From assembly GCF_001039355.2 (NCBI RefSeq), contig NW_019774814.1, positions 119,471 to 183,470 of the forward strand: 64,000 nucleotides of DNA. The letters run 5' to 3'. Position numbers and translations under genes: made by a program. The notes under the pieces are model-generated. The model saw nothing but the letters and a program-made list of their open reading frames with translations, had not been told where the DNA came from and did no database searches. This stretch comes from Lingula anatina (lineage: Eukaryota > Brachiopoda > Lingulata > Lingulida > Lingulidae). Below, in pieces: positions 1-14,400 of this stretch. The first letter of the stretch is position 1. Each line of letters opens with the position of its first letter.

Positions 1-3000
1 ATTAATTAAGAGTGTTCTGTTTTTATTCATTGCTGTCACAAATTGGTGTTTTAAATTGTTGTAATATTAAAATGTTTACTCACGTCTGTGCTCCCTCCAC
101 TTTCACGCTGAAGACTTGTTGACACTGCACAATGCGCATCAAAATTGCGCAGGTCACTTAATTTTATCATATTTCAACAAATTGGTTTACCTTAACATTC
201 ATAGTGACATAAGTTTGAGTCTTACACGTTTTCAAAAACATTAAGAGCCAAATGCACATATTACCTTTATATTAGTAATATAATTTAAAGTGCTTAAGAC
301 AAATTAAAAGTCACGTGATAGAAGATGTTGAATTTGCTCGAAGAAATCCGATAAAACCCGAGTAGAATGGCAACAGGTGCCCTCTCACTTGGCAGTCAGG
401 TTGGTGATTTTTTATCAAATTTTCTCTGCTTGGTGACTTTGTTGTTTATGTTGATGCATAATTGTCATACGGGAAACAAGCACTGCGAGACACTTGTATT
501 TGTGAGTTATGAAAGTAAAAAAAAAACTCGTTTAATGCCGCTTTTTGGGCGTGTTGTGTTGCTTGTTACTGTTAGTGTCATTTTCCAGGTTATATTACAC
601 CATTTAGATTACATCCATGACATTAACTCGGACAGAAGGAAAATGAAAAACCTGGTGAACCCAATACTTTCTCCACTCGTTTTCTGAACATTTTGTTATG
701 GGATAGATCTATGTCGCAGAATCGGAGATACGCCGCGTTGCTGGGACTGTACTTACCCATGCAGTCTTCTGGTTTTCAATATACCTCGTTCTACTTTGAT
801 TCTGGTCCATATGTGAAAATTCGCACTATCCCCATTCAAACAATGTTGTTCATACAAAAATTGAAATAATTGTTGTCTTTTTCAGATATGTCATCGTTTT
901 ACTACATGCAGTTGAAAGAAACACACATCCAACACATAATTGGATTACAATAATTAAAAAACAGGTAAATGTAACACTTTTCAATGAATATTTGGTATAA
1001 TGTGGTACATGTGTTACTGAAGAAAGCCTTTTCAAACAACCATCACAAAAAAAAAAAAAATTTAGATGAATAGTCTACCAGGTCCTGTCCTAGCACGAAA
1101 ATTCATGCATTAGCACTCTTATTGACGATTCTGATACGTACTGTCTGTACATATCAGAATCGTCAATAGGGGTGCTAACGCATGAATTTTCGTGCTAGTC
1201 CTGTCCATGAAGCCATATTTGTGATTGGCACAGTTTTAAGAGTCAGTTAATGGAAATCAAGTGATGCTAATGTTAGATTATTTGAAGCTCAAAGTAGAAT
1301 AAATAACCAAGTGATATAGAAAATCATTTTGGTTTACTTTGGCAAATGGAATTCTTTTGGCAATATTGTCTCTGCTAGCGTGAACCAATGTAGTGGTTAT
1401 ATATGAGTGGATATACTGTAGTATATAGATGCTTCCAACAAACATCTCAAGTGGCACAAGGAGATTGAGCTGATAAAACACTTCATACATCAAGATTAAG
1501 AATATAATGGATTGCCTTAATACAAAAGGTCAGGATATGGGTGTGACAATTCTTACTGATTGGCTCATGTTGAAAACCAAAAATTATTTGCTATTATGAA
1601 ATGATGTTCAACAGGTATGAGGGTATCGTATTTATTTCAGTAAAGTAATGTGTTTAAAAAATGAGTGTAAATGGTATTATTGTACTTTTCATTTCTGGGC
1701 TGAAATGTATTGTAGAATTTGTTATTACTTCTTATAAACACTAGTTTAACTAGAGTTTCACTTAGTGTGGGTGTGCACAAGGACTTAGCAATCTCTGCCC
1801 AATGTGAATCAGTGCCAGGTTTATTAATAGCAACTTAACACTCTCATTTACGTCAGTGAAATAGTGTTTAAAATCCATGTCTATATATGGAGTGAACAAT
1901 TAATACAAAACAAAGATTTGGCTTTTGACTTGTACAAGATTTTTTTTTCAAACGTTTTTCAAACGCGTTGGACTCCCACCAACAGAATCTCACGCTGCAT
2001 CCACATTCTCTGTATCTTTCAGCCAACTTTTGACCATTTGTTGATGGTTGACTCTTTTAGTGGGCTTCATCAATTTCCTATGTTCTTATATTTTTTTACC
2101 CAGTTTGTAATTTGGGGAAAGTTATTTAGATGAATCCTTTTGCCATATCTCACCTGTACACTACTGTTTTCAATATTTTTTCTCCAGTAGATTATTCCAC
2201 AAATTTTTTTTGACCATGCCATTTTCTTGGGTGATATTAACCCCCACCCACCCACCTGGTCTGTGTTACGTAATGTATTAATAACTGTAAAGATGAGGTC
2301 AGGCATAGACTTAGACCTACTCCAGTTGCCCATCTTTGTGATTTCATATAACCCTGTAGTTATCTCCTCTACCTGCTTCTTTGTCATTTTTTAGGGGTGG
2401 AGTAGTTACATAAGCATAGACAGCTTGTTCAGGATAGGAGAGGGTAGTTACATAAGAGTAGACAACTTGTTCATCTCAGATCTCACACTTAGTCACAGAG
2501 GTCTTCTATTCAATTTCATAACAAATTACAGACTCCTGTTGGAGGTTGTAATCAAACACCTATAATAATTGAGCCTAAAGATACCCCTTTCATTACATCA
2601 TTTACCATGTTTGAAATACGTTGCCATTTTTACTATGAAGAATTAAGAAAGGCAAGATAAGAGGCATTTAGCTATTTTTTGTTGTATATAGGAGATTTTA
2701 TGGAATGTATTTAGAATTTTCCACTTGGTTTTAGTGTAAGGGTATAATGGTGATGTTTTAATTTTTCATGGAAAGAGAACCACATTTTCATTTTTTAAAG
2801 AAAAAAAAAGAGATACAAGAATTGATCCTGAAGAACGGGCCCATCATGGTCAAATTTCATAAAATGGTCAAAGAATTTGGGTCAGATTTCATGAAACGGT
2901 CACATAATTTGATATCTGAGCTGGGCAAACTATATGATTAGATCAATCTCACACTTACTATCCAGTGCCTCTTTATGGTAGAATGGCAGTAGACAGAGAA

Positions 3001-3770
3001 AATTTATATAATAACTAAAATTCACTGTGCTGACAATACAAAAAATGTGCATGTCAATGCTATAAAGACTGTGGTGTTGTATTTAGGTTGTTTATCCTAT
3101 ATGCTTCACTTACACCCACATAACTATGGTTGCCATTGTATTCCACAGTGAAATCGTGATGCAGAATGTATAAGAGAACTTTAAACAAATGTTAGCATGC
3201 TGGCCTTAGAGTGGTTGAGCAAACATATGGTCTGTATTGCTGAGGAGTATGATAAAAACCACTAGTGCGAGATTATTAAGGTGACTAGGATTTTGTTCTA
3301 CATTGCATAAAATACAAGCAGGTATACATTAGCTCATATTTAGTGAACATTTTTTCACACTTAATTTAACTTAAGCTTTACTTTTTGCTTTGCATAAATT
3401 TAGACAGTGTAACAACAGTACTGATTAATGTATTGGGGAAATGTATCACTGACTACTCCAGTCATACTGAACAAGATAATAAGTGATATTAGGCATGAGC
3501 AACATTCAATAATGTACAAATTAAAAAAAACATTTCAGGTGACTACATATGTGAATTTTAATAATGTTGTGATGAATTTGTGTTCATATTTATGTGCAGG
3601 TGACATTTCATATATTATTTGTGAAACATTAATGGTAAGGAGTGTCTGTTTCAGAAATAAAGTAAACGTTAACTTAAATACACATTTCGATGTGACTCTA
3701 GGCATGCATCAAAATGGCTAAACTTAATTTTAAATACTCTTTTTTTAAAAAAAATTGCCTTTACTTTCAG
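1..3770. other. Region upstream of the convertase, no gene resolved
   Basis: No exon with recognisable protein similarity was found here. The convertase coding sequence begins in an exon whose 3' splice acceptor is at 3769-3770, five bases before the ATG, so at least one non-coding 5' exon and the promoter must lie in or beyond this stretch. Short open frames at 367-687 and 711-869 have ATGs but no recognisable motif and were not accepted. The stretch also holds an inverted-repeat element at 1082-1206 and otherwise AT-rich non-coding sequence. Confidence 0.5.
1082..1206. repeat. Fold-back MITE-like element with 9-bp target duplication
   Basis: The arm starting at 1091 (TAGCACGAAAATTCATGC...) is repeated in inverted orientation ending at 1197 (...GCATGAATTTTCGTGCTA), and the complementarity continues inward through TTGACGATTCTGATA. 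The direct repeat GTCCTGTCC flanks both ends (1082-1090 and 1198-1206), as expected of a target-site duplication. A degraded part of the same element, containing ACATATCAGAATCG followed by GTGCTAACG, lies at about 41055-41094, so this is a dispersed family. The superfamily is not assigned. Confidence 0.75.
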
Positions 3771-3775
3771 ACAAA

Positions 3776-6700
3776 ATGCTCATGTACAAGCTAACTGTGA
3801 TAATCCTGTCTCTCCTGTGCAATACCTTCCCGCACCCTGTGAATACAGAGGCAGACCTGCTGGAAGATGAAGAGACAGAATACTCCAATGATTTCCTTGT
3901 GGAGATTTCTGGTGGGGAACGGGTGGCCAGAAGTATAGCAGACCAGTACGGTTTTAGAATAGAGGATCAGGTGTGTCATCAGAACCATGTTAAATTATTT
4001 TGAATGAAGGTATTCACAAAGAGGATAGAATTTAAATATTACAGGGAAAGACATGTTTGTTAAAGAAGTATGTTGTTCGTAGTAAGGCAGTGTTTTTAAT
4101 ACCACCATGGTATGCCACTAAAAGTTGCTTTTTCTAAAACATTTCAACAGCATCAGTTATAAACAAACTTTTTTTTTGGGGGGGGGGGGGGTGTTTTGAT
4201 TAAATTGAAAGGATAATGATTTTGAAAAGTGCAAAAAAGTCTTATTTTGATTGAGTACTTTATTTCAATAAATTGCCTTTTTTACCTTGACCAAACATCT
4301 GTTAGAAAACTTACTGTTTTTCTTTAGTTTCACTTGGATGAGTATGGAGATGTGTACCATTTTGTACACGATGAGATTGAGAAGCGAACTAAGAGAGCAG
4401 CTGATAAACACAGAGATTTATTGTTATCACATCTACAGGTATATTTTTAATTAAAATTGTATATTCCTTTTAACTCAATATTTTAAATCAAAGCATCAAT
4501 TTAACTTAAGGGGTAAAGTGGTAGGAGAGGAACATTATCTTATTGTTTTTGTCAAACAATCAAGAGGTCTGTAGTTTGTTGACTCTTTCCAAACAGCAGT
4601 ACTCAATGACTAATACCTGCAAACACTCTCTTCCATCAAGTCTGCGCCAAGAAGGCCCTGCTGTGATTACTTATTCAGATTTAGAAAACGCTTTGGAGAG
4701 AGTGTAAATCCAAGATGTCACTTATATAGTAAAGATGCATCTTCTGTGTGACTGTTAAGCTGGAATTATGGCTGAATAAATGGATCCCCTTTCCCTAGGT
4801 AGTCTAGTGAAGTGTTAGACCCTGGTTTTGAATACTGCTGTTAAGCGAACTGACACTTTATGTATTAAACATCTCCTGTGTTATGTGCAATTATATCATC
4901 AGAATTACTCCATTATGTTTTGGAATGAAATGAAGAATGTTTCATAAATATCTAACTTCAGGTTAATCATGTTGAGCAACAAGTCCATCTGATAAGAGAC
5001 AAAAGAGACTTCACACCAAAAGAATTGGAAGAAGTACTTGTAGCAACAATTAAAAGAGAAGCAATAGATAATACACACTCTGATATTGAAAAAAGACGCA
5101 TAGACTTGGAAAAAGAGAAACTTACTGCTAGGAAAGACAGAGAAACAGAAGAGGATACAAGGGATATTGTATATGACAAACAAAACGAACTAGAGATAGA
5201 AACTTACAAAGATAGATCAGTATTTGAGAGACATTACACAGAAGAAAATGACATGGCTTTTAAAGATGGAATCCCATCACCCGATACAGAAGATGACATG
5301 AACTTTATAGACCCTCTGTATCGCGATCAGTGGCAGCTTGTAAGTAATTTATAAATATATTTAAATAACATAATTGCAAATGATCATTGCATAGGTATTA
5401 TTTGAGTTATGCTCTTTATTTACATTACTATTGTTTTTTCACAGTTTCTTCAAGTATTTTCAGAATTTATATATTTTGAATGTAGAAAATAAGATGCAAA
5501 ATATGTTTATAAATAATTTTGGTTAATCTTAAATTTCAGCATAACAGTCAAATAGCAGGTGGTAAGAAAGGCATGAACCTAAATGTAGTGGCTGCTTGGA
5601 AAAAGGGCTTCACAGGCAAGGGAACAGTTGTATGTATTTTAGATGATGGTGTACAACATGAACATCCTGATCTGAAGAAGAACTATGTGAGTATATGTGC
5701 AAAATAGGACCTATTGTGCTTTCATGATTCATAACATGCTCTTTTTATTACCTCAATTTTATTTGCCAACCCCTGGCCTATGAAACTTTATTTTTCATGC
5801 AGACTACTTTATGTTATGTATTACAAATGCACTAATATTTTAATATTTTAAAAAAGTATTTATTTATATACTTAATGTCTCCAGTCTCTGTCTCTGTATG
5901 CCTGGCAGCAAACACGCACGCATGCATGCATGCACACACACATGCACGCACGCAAACACATAATGAAAGGAAAACAAGCATTATGTAAAAGTTGACAATT
6001 GAAAATAATCTATTTTGTGCATCATTTTTTGTTTTAATGTCTGTACAATTGACATCTTTGCTCCCTTCTTTATTGTGGTTGTTTGATAGACTTATTTAGT
6101 TTAATGTTGTGATTGTTTATCTTTTTAGGACCCAGAAGCCAGTTCAGATTTTAATGGCAATGATGATGACCCCACTCCAAGAGATGATGTCTCCAATAGG
6201 TGTGTACATTTATATGAGAAGTAATAAGTGTAAATATGGGGTTTTACTTTTAAATTTAAAGGATGTGCCTGTGGTAAAAAGATCTACACAAGTAAGTTAT
6301 AGCGTGATGTAGCTCTTATATATATAATTACTTCACTGTAGAAGTCTGTGACATTAGCCACTGGCCCTATGCCTGTGGTCAGTTAATTTTTGTTTGGACC
6401 AGTAGATTTTTCAAAATGTGTGAATTTATAGCTCCGACCTGGCCATTCAATTCTTTCTGTATATTTAACTTTTTTTCTGAATTGTAACTTTTACATGATG
6501 ATTCTAAATAAAAAAAATGTGTAACAAAATCAAGGTCTTTTCATTACAAATATTAATGCAATAGGGGGAAATGGTCATTCTTATTGAAATTTTTTATTTG
6601 GATCAGAGAATCCTGATTTGGCCAAGTAGTTTTTTTAGAAAAGTGGTGGTCCAAATGGTTAGTAAGCTGAAAAGTTTATGATTTAAACTGCTTCAGATAT

Positions 6701-9700
6701 AGTTTTTACTAGAACTGTATTTGTTGACATTTATACATGATATAAGGTTTAAGGCAATTACTTGGTCTTTTCAATGGGCAAAAATTATCAAACTTTCAGA
6801 TACAGAATTTTTTAGTCACAAAAATTATATTTCTGTGTAGCATTTATAGTGCTATAGAGCAGCTTGCTTTTTAATGTTCTGATACTTTCTAAAAGGAATG
6901 TTCTTATTTTAAGAAGTTAGACCTAAAAATGCAGTATCTGTAAAATTTACAATTTCCCCCCATTGAAAAGGTCAAGTTATTACCGTATATATGTAGCAAT
7001 AATATATGATTATGCTGTAGTGAATCAGTTTGATCAACATATCTTACCCAGCCAAATATTATTAGGAAAATATGCTATTCTCTATCTCTATTTCTCTCTC
7101 TCTCTCTCTCTCTCTCTCCGTCTTTTTTGCTTCTGACTTTCAAAACAATAACATCTTCACTTCAATCCTTCATCTGCGTGCAGGAAACAAAGTAAGTAAA
7201 AATTACCAACCACATGTAGGACAGTACCATTTGTGTATATTGATTTGTTGCATGTTTTATTGGTTGTAATCTTGCTTTTTGTAATCTGAACAATGATTTT
7301 TTTATTTTCTTTCTTAAAAAAATATTTTAATTTTTGTCATTTTTCTTTGTGACATATGCCTGTTAACATACTTCAATATAACTCTTTTTAAGATTATTGT
7401 TTGACATTTTTCTGCTGTTGGGTAATTGGAAATCTGGTGTAGCATCTCATCTGTGTACTGTATTGAGAAATATGCATTGAGTATATAATGTCAGTTTGAT
7501 TTTGGCATAAATATAACTGTAATGTGATCAGTTCAAGACAATTTTGTATGCAGTTATTACTATGTTTAACTGATGTAACTTGATGCATGTTTTTACTGGA
7601 AATGTGCTGTTTAGAATTTTTTTTTTTACTTTTGGTTCATTATTTCTTATTGGAAATGCTAACAGAATGTTTTTTTTTCTTTTACCCATTGTAATGTTTT
7701 TGTATTATTATTTTTTTTTATGAGGACAAATAGCTGTTTATTTGAGTTCTGACCAGAATAAAATTTACCATTAAACATCCTAATCTAATTCTACTCCACA
7801 AAATTATTGTTGATATGAAATGCATTGATATGGGGGGGGGGGGGGGGATGATAAATGTTCACAATTTATGTGCATATAAACAGATTCATATGTAGATGTA
7901 TATGTACCACAATTTTAAAACAATGATTGAGTTTTATAGTTGTATTCATATTTGTTTTTTGTTTGTTTGATTGTTGTTTACATTACCACTTCAGTCATGG
8001 GACCAGGTGTGCAGGTGAAATTGCATCAGAGGCAAATAATTCATTCTGTGGTGTAGGAATAGCATTTGATGCTAAAATTGGAGGTAACTTCTTTTAACAG
8101 TTCAATACAAGTATGTGAACTGCTGTGTTTGGTCTTTGATTGGGGAAAAGATGTGTAGGCTACTCTTCTTTGATGTTTCAGTAAAGGATTTGGCTTAAAT
8201 GAAATGTTCTCTGGTAGGTCTTGTGACATTTATAAACATGGATTTGCATATAATTTGTGCAAATGTTGTTCATTCAAGTACATTTTGCTTTGTTAAAAGA
8301 TAGCATAACAGGAAAAGATGGTTTTTGATTAATTTATTCCTGATCATTTCATTTTGTAGGAGTGAGACTTCTTGATGGTAAAGTAACTGATAAACTAGAA
8401 GCCAAGGCAGCCATCTTTAAAATGACCTACGTTGACATCTATAGTGCCTCCTGGGGTCCACGGGATAATGGGAAAGTGATGGAGAAGCCAGGAAGGTATA
8501 CACAGGCTGCTTTAAAGGAAGGCACATCTAAGGTAATACCCACCAAAATATTGTAAATATTGCTTAGAAAATTGCCATTTTCAGCCAGAGCTGTAAAAAA
8601 ACCGCATTAAAAATTTTACTTATTAGTACTTGTTCACTAACTTTATGTCTGTTTATGTTAGCCATTTTGGGTGGCTCAAAATAAACAAATTAGTAAAACT
8701 TTTTATAAGCACAGGAAGTTCAAACTTAATATGTTTTTTTTCTGTCACATATGTATTGCTTTGAATTTATGAATTGGGTTTGTGTATCTTCTAGGGAAGG
8801 CATGGAAGAGGTAATATCTATGTATGGGCAACAGGCAATGGGGGACATATGGGAGATGACTGTGGTGCAGATGGTTATGTAAGCAGTATCTACACATTAT
8901 CAGTGGGCTCTATAAACCAGTATGGTCTGAGCACATATTTCATGGAGTTTTGTCCTTCAACCTTAGCTGTAGTCTACAGTGGAGGCAAGCATGATCCAAA
9001 GGATAGACATGAAAGAGAGCATCCTATACTCAAAGTGGTGAGACATGCAGACTAAGCTTTATCTTTCTTCATTTAAACTTCAGATCACTGAATATTTTGT
9101 TAATTGTGTTAGTTAGTAAAGGGTTAGGCAACATTTTTACAAGCAGTGACAAACGTATGAAGAGCCTGGAATGGCGAACTATTTATGAATTCGTCACTTT
9201 TATTCTAACTCCATGAATATTATATGTAGGTGACCACTGACATTGATGGTGGCTGCACAGAAAATTTCCAAGGAACATCCAGTGCTGCTCCTTTATGTGC
9301 TGGATGTGTTGCACTGGCCTTACAAGCCAAGTGAGTACTAAAATATTATGTGCATGGTTAATTCCTTAGACTCGGTACTGGTGATTTTAAAGAAGTATAC
9401 TTTTGGTATTAGAAAGGGAGTAAGCTTGCTGTGAAAATGAGGAATAGATTCATGAGAAAATTTGAAATACTAGTTATACTACATATAAAAGTGTTCTTTT
9501 AAAACTAATATGCTAAGTTAATATTGAGTAGAGACTCTAAAAAAGTTGATATAAAAATTATTGTAAATTTAAAGCTACTTTCTATAATTTTGTAAATATT
9601 TCTATATTCTATAAGTTTATGCTAAAATCCTTTCGGACCTACACTATACTGCTATATTTTAAATTCAAGAAGTTTTATTTCTTGCTGTAGTCAAAACATG

Positions 9701-11169
9701 ACCTGGAGAGATGTGCAACACCTGGTGGTTGAGACAGCTAGAATCCCTAATTTCAAGGAGCCTGGCTGGGAAGTCAATGGGGCCGGCAAGCACACCAATG
9801 AAAAGTTTGGTTTTGGTGTCTTGGACTGTGGGAAGATGGTGGAGGTAGCACAGACATGGAAAAATGTTGGCCCTCAACATACATGTGTATCACCAATGCA
9901 AAAAGAGAACAAGTAAGAAGTTAAATGATTTGTTTTGTTTAAAATCATTAGTGCAGTAACCCGTCAATAGACATTTTTATGTAGTCTTATCATTTATCTA
10001 AAAGTATACCTAATGTTCAAGTAAATCCAAGATGTTTTAATTGGCTTTAATCATGTCTTATGGCATTGACATATACAACATGATACATTGGTGATCTCTA
10101 ATTTAGTCAGGTAAAGTTGTGTCTTCAAATTTTAACTTTGTTTATGTGTATTTATAAATTCGTTGTTTATTTGCTTTTTCATCTCTTTTTTGTGTTCAGA
10201 AAAATTGACAGTAAAAGTACAATTAGTATGACCATGTCCACGTCAGCCTGCCAGAACACGGAAAACAGAATAGACCACCTAGAACATGTGGAGGTGTACG
10301 TCAGATTAAACACGTCACGTAGGGGGGACATACAGTTAACCCTCATCTCTCCTGCTGGAACCAGATCTGAGTTACTCTCCTTGAGACCTTATGATGATTC
10401 AAAGAAAGGAATAGATTTCACATTCATGACAGTTCGTAACTGGGGTGAAAATCCACGTGGGACTTGGACACTGGTGGTCAAAGATATTCCCCTAAATGGT
10501 CGGGAAAATACTGGTGAGATAACATACTGGCAACTGATTTTGCATGGAACTGATGCAAAGGCAGAAAGAGGCAGATCTGCCAGACCACACAAGGATGAAG
10601 ATGAGATGCAATCAGCATTTGTACCTGACCCACAGACTGTAAAAAACATGATGGAAAAGGAGGAAGCAGAGTCAAAAGAAGTAGTTATTAAAAAGTTAAC
10701 ACAAGCAGTAACTAATGCATTGCCCTCTTATGACAGTGAGTATTTGCAGAAAGAAATCAGGGAGATCATTGGAGCAATCTTAGATAAAACCATTCCAAAA
10801 GCTAATGTTAAAGATGTGTTACAAGACTTAGTTGAAGATCTGCAACTTTATATTGCAAACAGAGACAAAGAGAACAGAGGTGGTCAGAAATCAAAAGACA
10901 ACCTTAGACAAGCTGTGGGGGAAGTAGAAGAATCTCTTAATCCTGCAAAAATCCAAGACGGGAAATTGGCAAATGCTAGGAGACTAGTAGCTGGTGAAGA
11001 TGCAATGTTACAAAGTAATAAAGAGGATCATAGTTATAACAGTTTCCACAAAACAGATAGGCAGGAAGATACAGACAACATAAGAACCATGTTTAAAAAG
11101 AAATATGGCCTTTCCGATGATGATATTGATATGCTTGAAAAGTTAGCCAAAAGAATGTTTAGTGCATAG
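3776..11169 (+). CDS. Proprotein convertase, PC1/3-like (neuroendocrine convertase)
   Basis: This is a subtilisin/kexin-type endoprotease of the secretory pathway, which cleaves prohormones after dibasic sites. Coding exons: 3776-3970, 4328-4438, 4962-5339, 5540-5686, 6129-6199, 7995-8083, 8360-8532, 8795-9037, 9230-9330, 9691-9912 and 10200-11169. All have GT-AG borders and a consistent phase, giving about 899 residues. The N-terminus is a hydrophobic signal peptide followed by a prodomain. RTKR (about 85-88) is the likely secondary cleavage site and RDKR (about 114-117) the primary one. The catalytic triad is Asp263 (ILDDG), His302 (SHGTRCAGE) and Ser486 (GTSSAAPL). The oxyanion residue is Asn403 (ATGNGG), not Asp, which argues against PC2. 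The P domain carries RRGD (RRGDIQLTL). There is no C-terminal membrane segment, unlike furin or PC7; the tail is charged and helical. Human PC1/3 is about 753 residues, so this protein is long, partly from a charged insert of roughly 98 residues before [10 protein letters not shown]. Assignment to PC1/3 rather than another PC class is inferred from scattered identities. Confidence 0.9.
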
Positions 11170-11406
11170 ACATTATACACTGTACAACCCTTCAGTATTT
11201 AGTAACAATTATCTTTTACGTTCTTTGGCTGCAAAATTTCATGTTAATTTTTTTGTCATGGATAAGTTCATTATATCTATTTCATTTTAAGCATGAATCT
11301 TACCAGATAGTATTTACAAAAAAGTTATCTTTGCATGTTATGGAAGAAAATTCTCACCTACCAATACCACAAATCTGCTTTGCCACAAGAATTTAATCCA
11401 AACACA

Positions 11407-11437
<31 letters not shown>

Positions 11438-14400
11438 GACAAAATCCATCATCATTTTTTGCATTTATTTTCATTACATCTCTGTTAAAGTTCTGTTAAA
11501 GCAAATGCAATCACTCTAAATTTCATAAATGTTGAAACAAATATATCCACACTAAATTATATAAAATTATATATCCAGGTTTAATAGTAAAAAAAACTTG
11601 TGAGGAGCATTTTCTTCTTGTCCCCAAGTTGACTTTAAAACACTCCTTTGCTAATGACTGCCAGTCAAAGAGATGTTTATTGACAAAAAAATACTTTTTT
11701 TATATTTTACAGAATATTGTTTATTTGCTGAACTGAGTATCTTTCTACATGCAAGTGTCCTGAAAATTCAAAACAAACTTGACCTTACTCAAAACAAGGT
11801 GTTTAATTAATGCAAGCCATATGCTCGAGGCCTGCATATTTTTGGTTTCATCGTCTTGCAGATATTATGTAACACACATTTGTTCTTACAGCAGAGTAAT
11901 TTTGTTATATTTTTTGTTTTACAAAAAAAACTCCATATTTCCCAAGGGTGTATCTTTTATAGGAGGACTCTTTTACAATGATCATTAAGAGGAATGTCTC
12001 ACTTACACAACTACTCATCAATAACCAGATTAAAACTTATAAACAAGCTACTTAAGATAAAGCATGAATTGGAGCAACATTTAATTATTATTACTTTTTT
12101 TTTTTTTTGTATAAAGTCTGCATATTATAAGTTTCCGAGTCAAACATACTCCACCATACAAAGGTACTTTTGTCACCATTTAAAATTGTGCATTTTTATG
12201 TGTAGAAGTTCTAACATATTTGGGGACCTCAACAGTTAGAGTTAGAATAGTTTATATGCAGGCCTGAAAATGTCCAATTGAGGAACATGGTATTTTCTCA
12301 TTTTATGAGATTATTCAACTGAATTGTGTATATTGAAAAACATACAGCTATTTTAGTTATACTGCTCTTTTCAAGGTTGTGTCTATTTATTATTTAGAGG
12401 TATATTTACATATTTTAAGTGCAATTAAATCTACTCACTTCGTTAAATCCACCTCATTCTTAATAAATACCAAAGTATGTTTAATGAGAAAAACTGTACT
12501 CTGCATTTATAGTAATGATCAAGGAGTTCTGGGGATGGTTTTAAAAATATATGTAGACATTCAGATTGGAGAAATAAACAAGGGCCTATTGCATTCAAAT
12601 AGGCCCGTTTAGTTTTTTTACGCATTCTTTTATTCAAGCATTTACTTTGAAAAAAAAAAAACAACTGCAATTTCAATTTCCTATTTGAATGATAAAGATG
12701 CCACATTTTTCATCACTTTGTCTTCATATGTAGTGAAGATTAACATCCCATTTTCACAAAATAACATTGAGCCATAAATCCATCTCAATCATTTACCAAA
12801 AATTTGGTATACTTTGACCTAACATATAAATCTGTCATTGTCCCTTAAAATGAAAAACTTGCTGGTTTTAAACCAGAAAGAAATGGCTACTGTAACAGTT
12901 TTTTCACAAATAATCTTTCTAAGTGAACTGCTGCAGATTTCCCCTGAATTGAGCTGTAAGGGCAACTCCACTGGATTTTTCTACCAAAATGAATTTTCCA
13001 AGGGTAAATAGCAATTTTCCTATTCACAAGTTATTGCTTGACCCATCCCTGCACTTGGATTCAATTTTTTATTCAGTTTCAATTTAATATATTGGTTAAA
13101 AATGACTGGCCAGTCAAAGTTACAAAATCATGTGCATTGTTGCATTTCACACAAGAAAATGTCAGTTTTTTTTTTTTTATATCTATAGATATATCTTGCA
13201 TCTAAAGGGTTTTAATTGTCCCTTAGTATGAATTGGGAAATGTAAGTTTTCAAGGGCACAGATATGACTGTTGGGGATTTTGAAACATGTGGAGAAAACC
13301 TTTAATAATTTAATTTAGTGGAAGAAATCCAGTGGAGTAGCCCTTAAGTAAGCCAAAATAAGGTCTTCAACTTCAAACCTTTTGTTGTTGTTGTTTTGGG
13401 AAACCAGCACAAGGAAAAAAACCAAAACAGCATTATAATTACTAATGTTTCATTGTACGTATCTTTACATGCAGGAAAATTAATCAAGTCACAAAAACAT
13501 TTACACAGGGAAAAGGCCGAGATATAAAACAATTAAGCAACACCGTGGTTGGTAGCTGTACCATTAACAGAACTTCTTCACTACTTGTCAATCTTTTATT
13601 GTATCAGGGTTTAGTGCTGTAATAGTTTTTACATGAAACAAATTGTTTCAGAGTAGAAATCACTTGGTCAAATGTATCCTTTTTAATAAAACCAAGTCAA
13701 TGCAAGTACATCCTGCTCATCTGTGCATAAATCTTACCTCCAAGCAAAAGATTTCAAAAAACTGTTCTTATCCGTTCAACCAACCTTTCAGCTTACTGGT
13801 TTCAGGTTCACATCCAACACATAACTGGAAAGATCTCATCTGATAACCCCCATCTCTTGGTCATTACTTGGCTTTGGATGAAGACACATCAAAAATTTAA
13901 GCAATTACAAATTGGACCAGATTGCACAAAATGACCCAGGTTTTTGGCTTTAAACATAACTGCAGTACAAGAATGGCTAACTAGAGAAACTGAGGAGCTG
14001 ATGAAGTCATCTCTCAATAGATGCAGCTGATACACCTAAATGGATATAGTCATTCCTGGGAGCAATAAAAAAGACCATGAATGAACTGGTCTTAAGGCTT
14101 AGAATAAGACAAAATGAAGTGGCAAGTGATTATTTAGTCCTTATGAAATGCCTTGACGTCAAGACGGCTTCACAAGCGTTGCTATTTTCAAGGTAAAATT
14201 CTTTGTGAATGGAGAGCCAGTTTTTTCCATTAACTATCTAGCCTTGAAAGAATCTCTCGAAGACTGATTTAGTTGAATGTGAATCTTTCAGGCATTAAAT
14301 ACCACCTTTGGTCCAAAATATATAACCCTGCATAATGATCTATTCAAATTTAGAAATGTATTTTGCCATACTTGCACTACATTAAAAAAAGTCAAAATGC

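Noticed and set aside
367-687. 106-codon plus-strand open frame starting MATGALSLGS
   Set aside because: No recognisable domain, an AT-rich later part with a poly-Lys stretch, and no good splice partner; it may include a real non-coding first exon, but coding was not supported.
711-869. 52-codon frame starting MSQNRRYAALLG
   Set aside because: Short, no homology recognised and no supporting signals.
7184-7191. Eight-base micro-exon candidate (AG|GAAACAAA|GTAAGT) that would add an Asn-Lys-like segment before the convertase His motif
   Set aside because: Including it shifts the frame. Joining 6199 directly to 7995 gives [11 protein letters not shown] in frame, as in related convertases.
12582-12606. 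Perfect 9-bp hairpin in the convergent 3' region
   Set aside because: Noted as a structure only; the loop and sequence do not match a known regulatory RNA, and one hairpin of this size can occur by chance in this amount of sequence.
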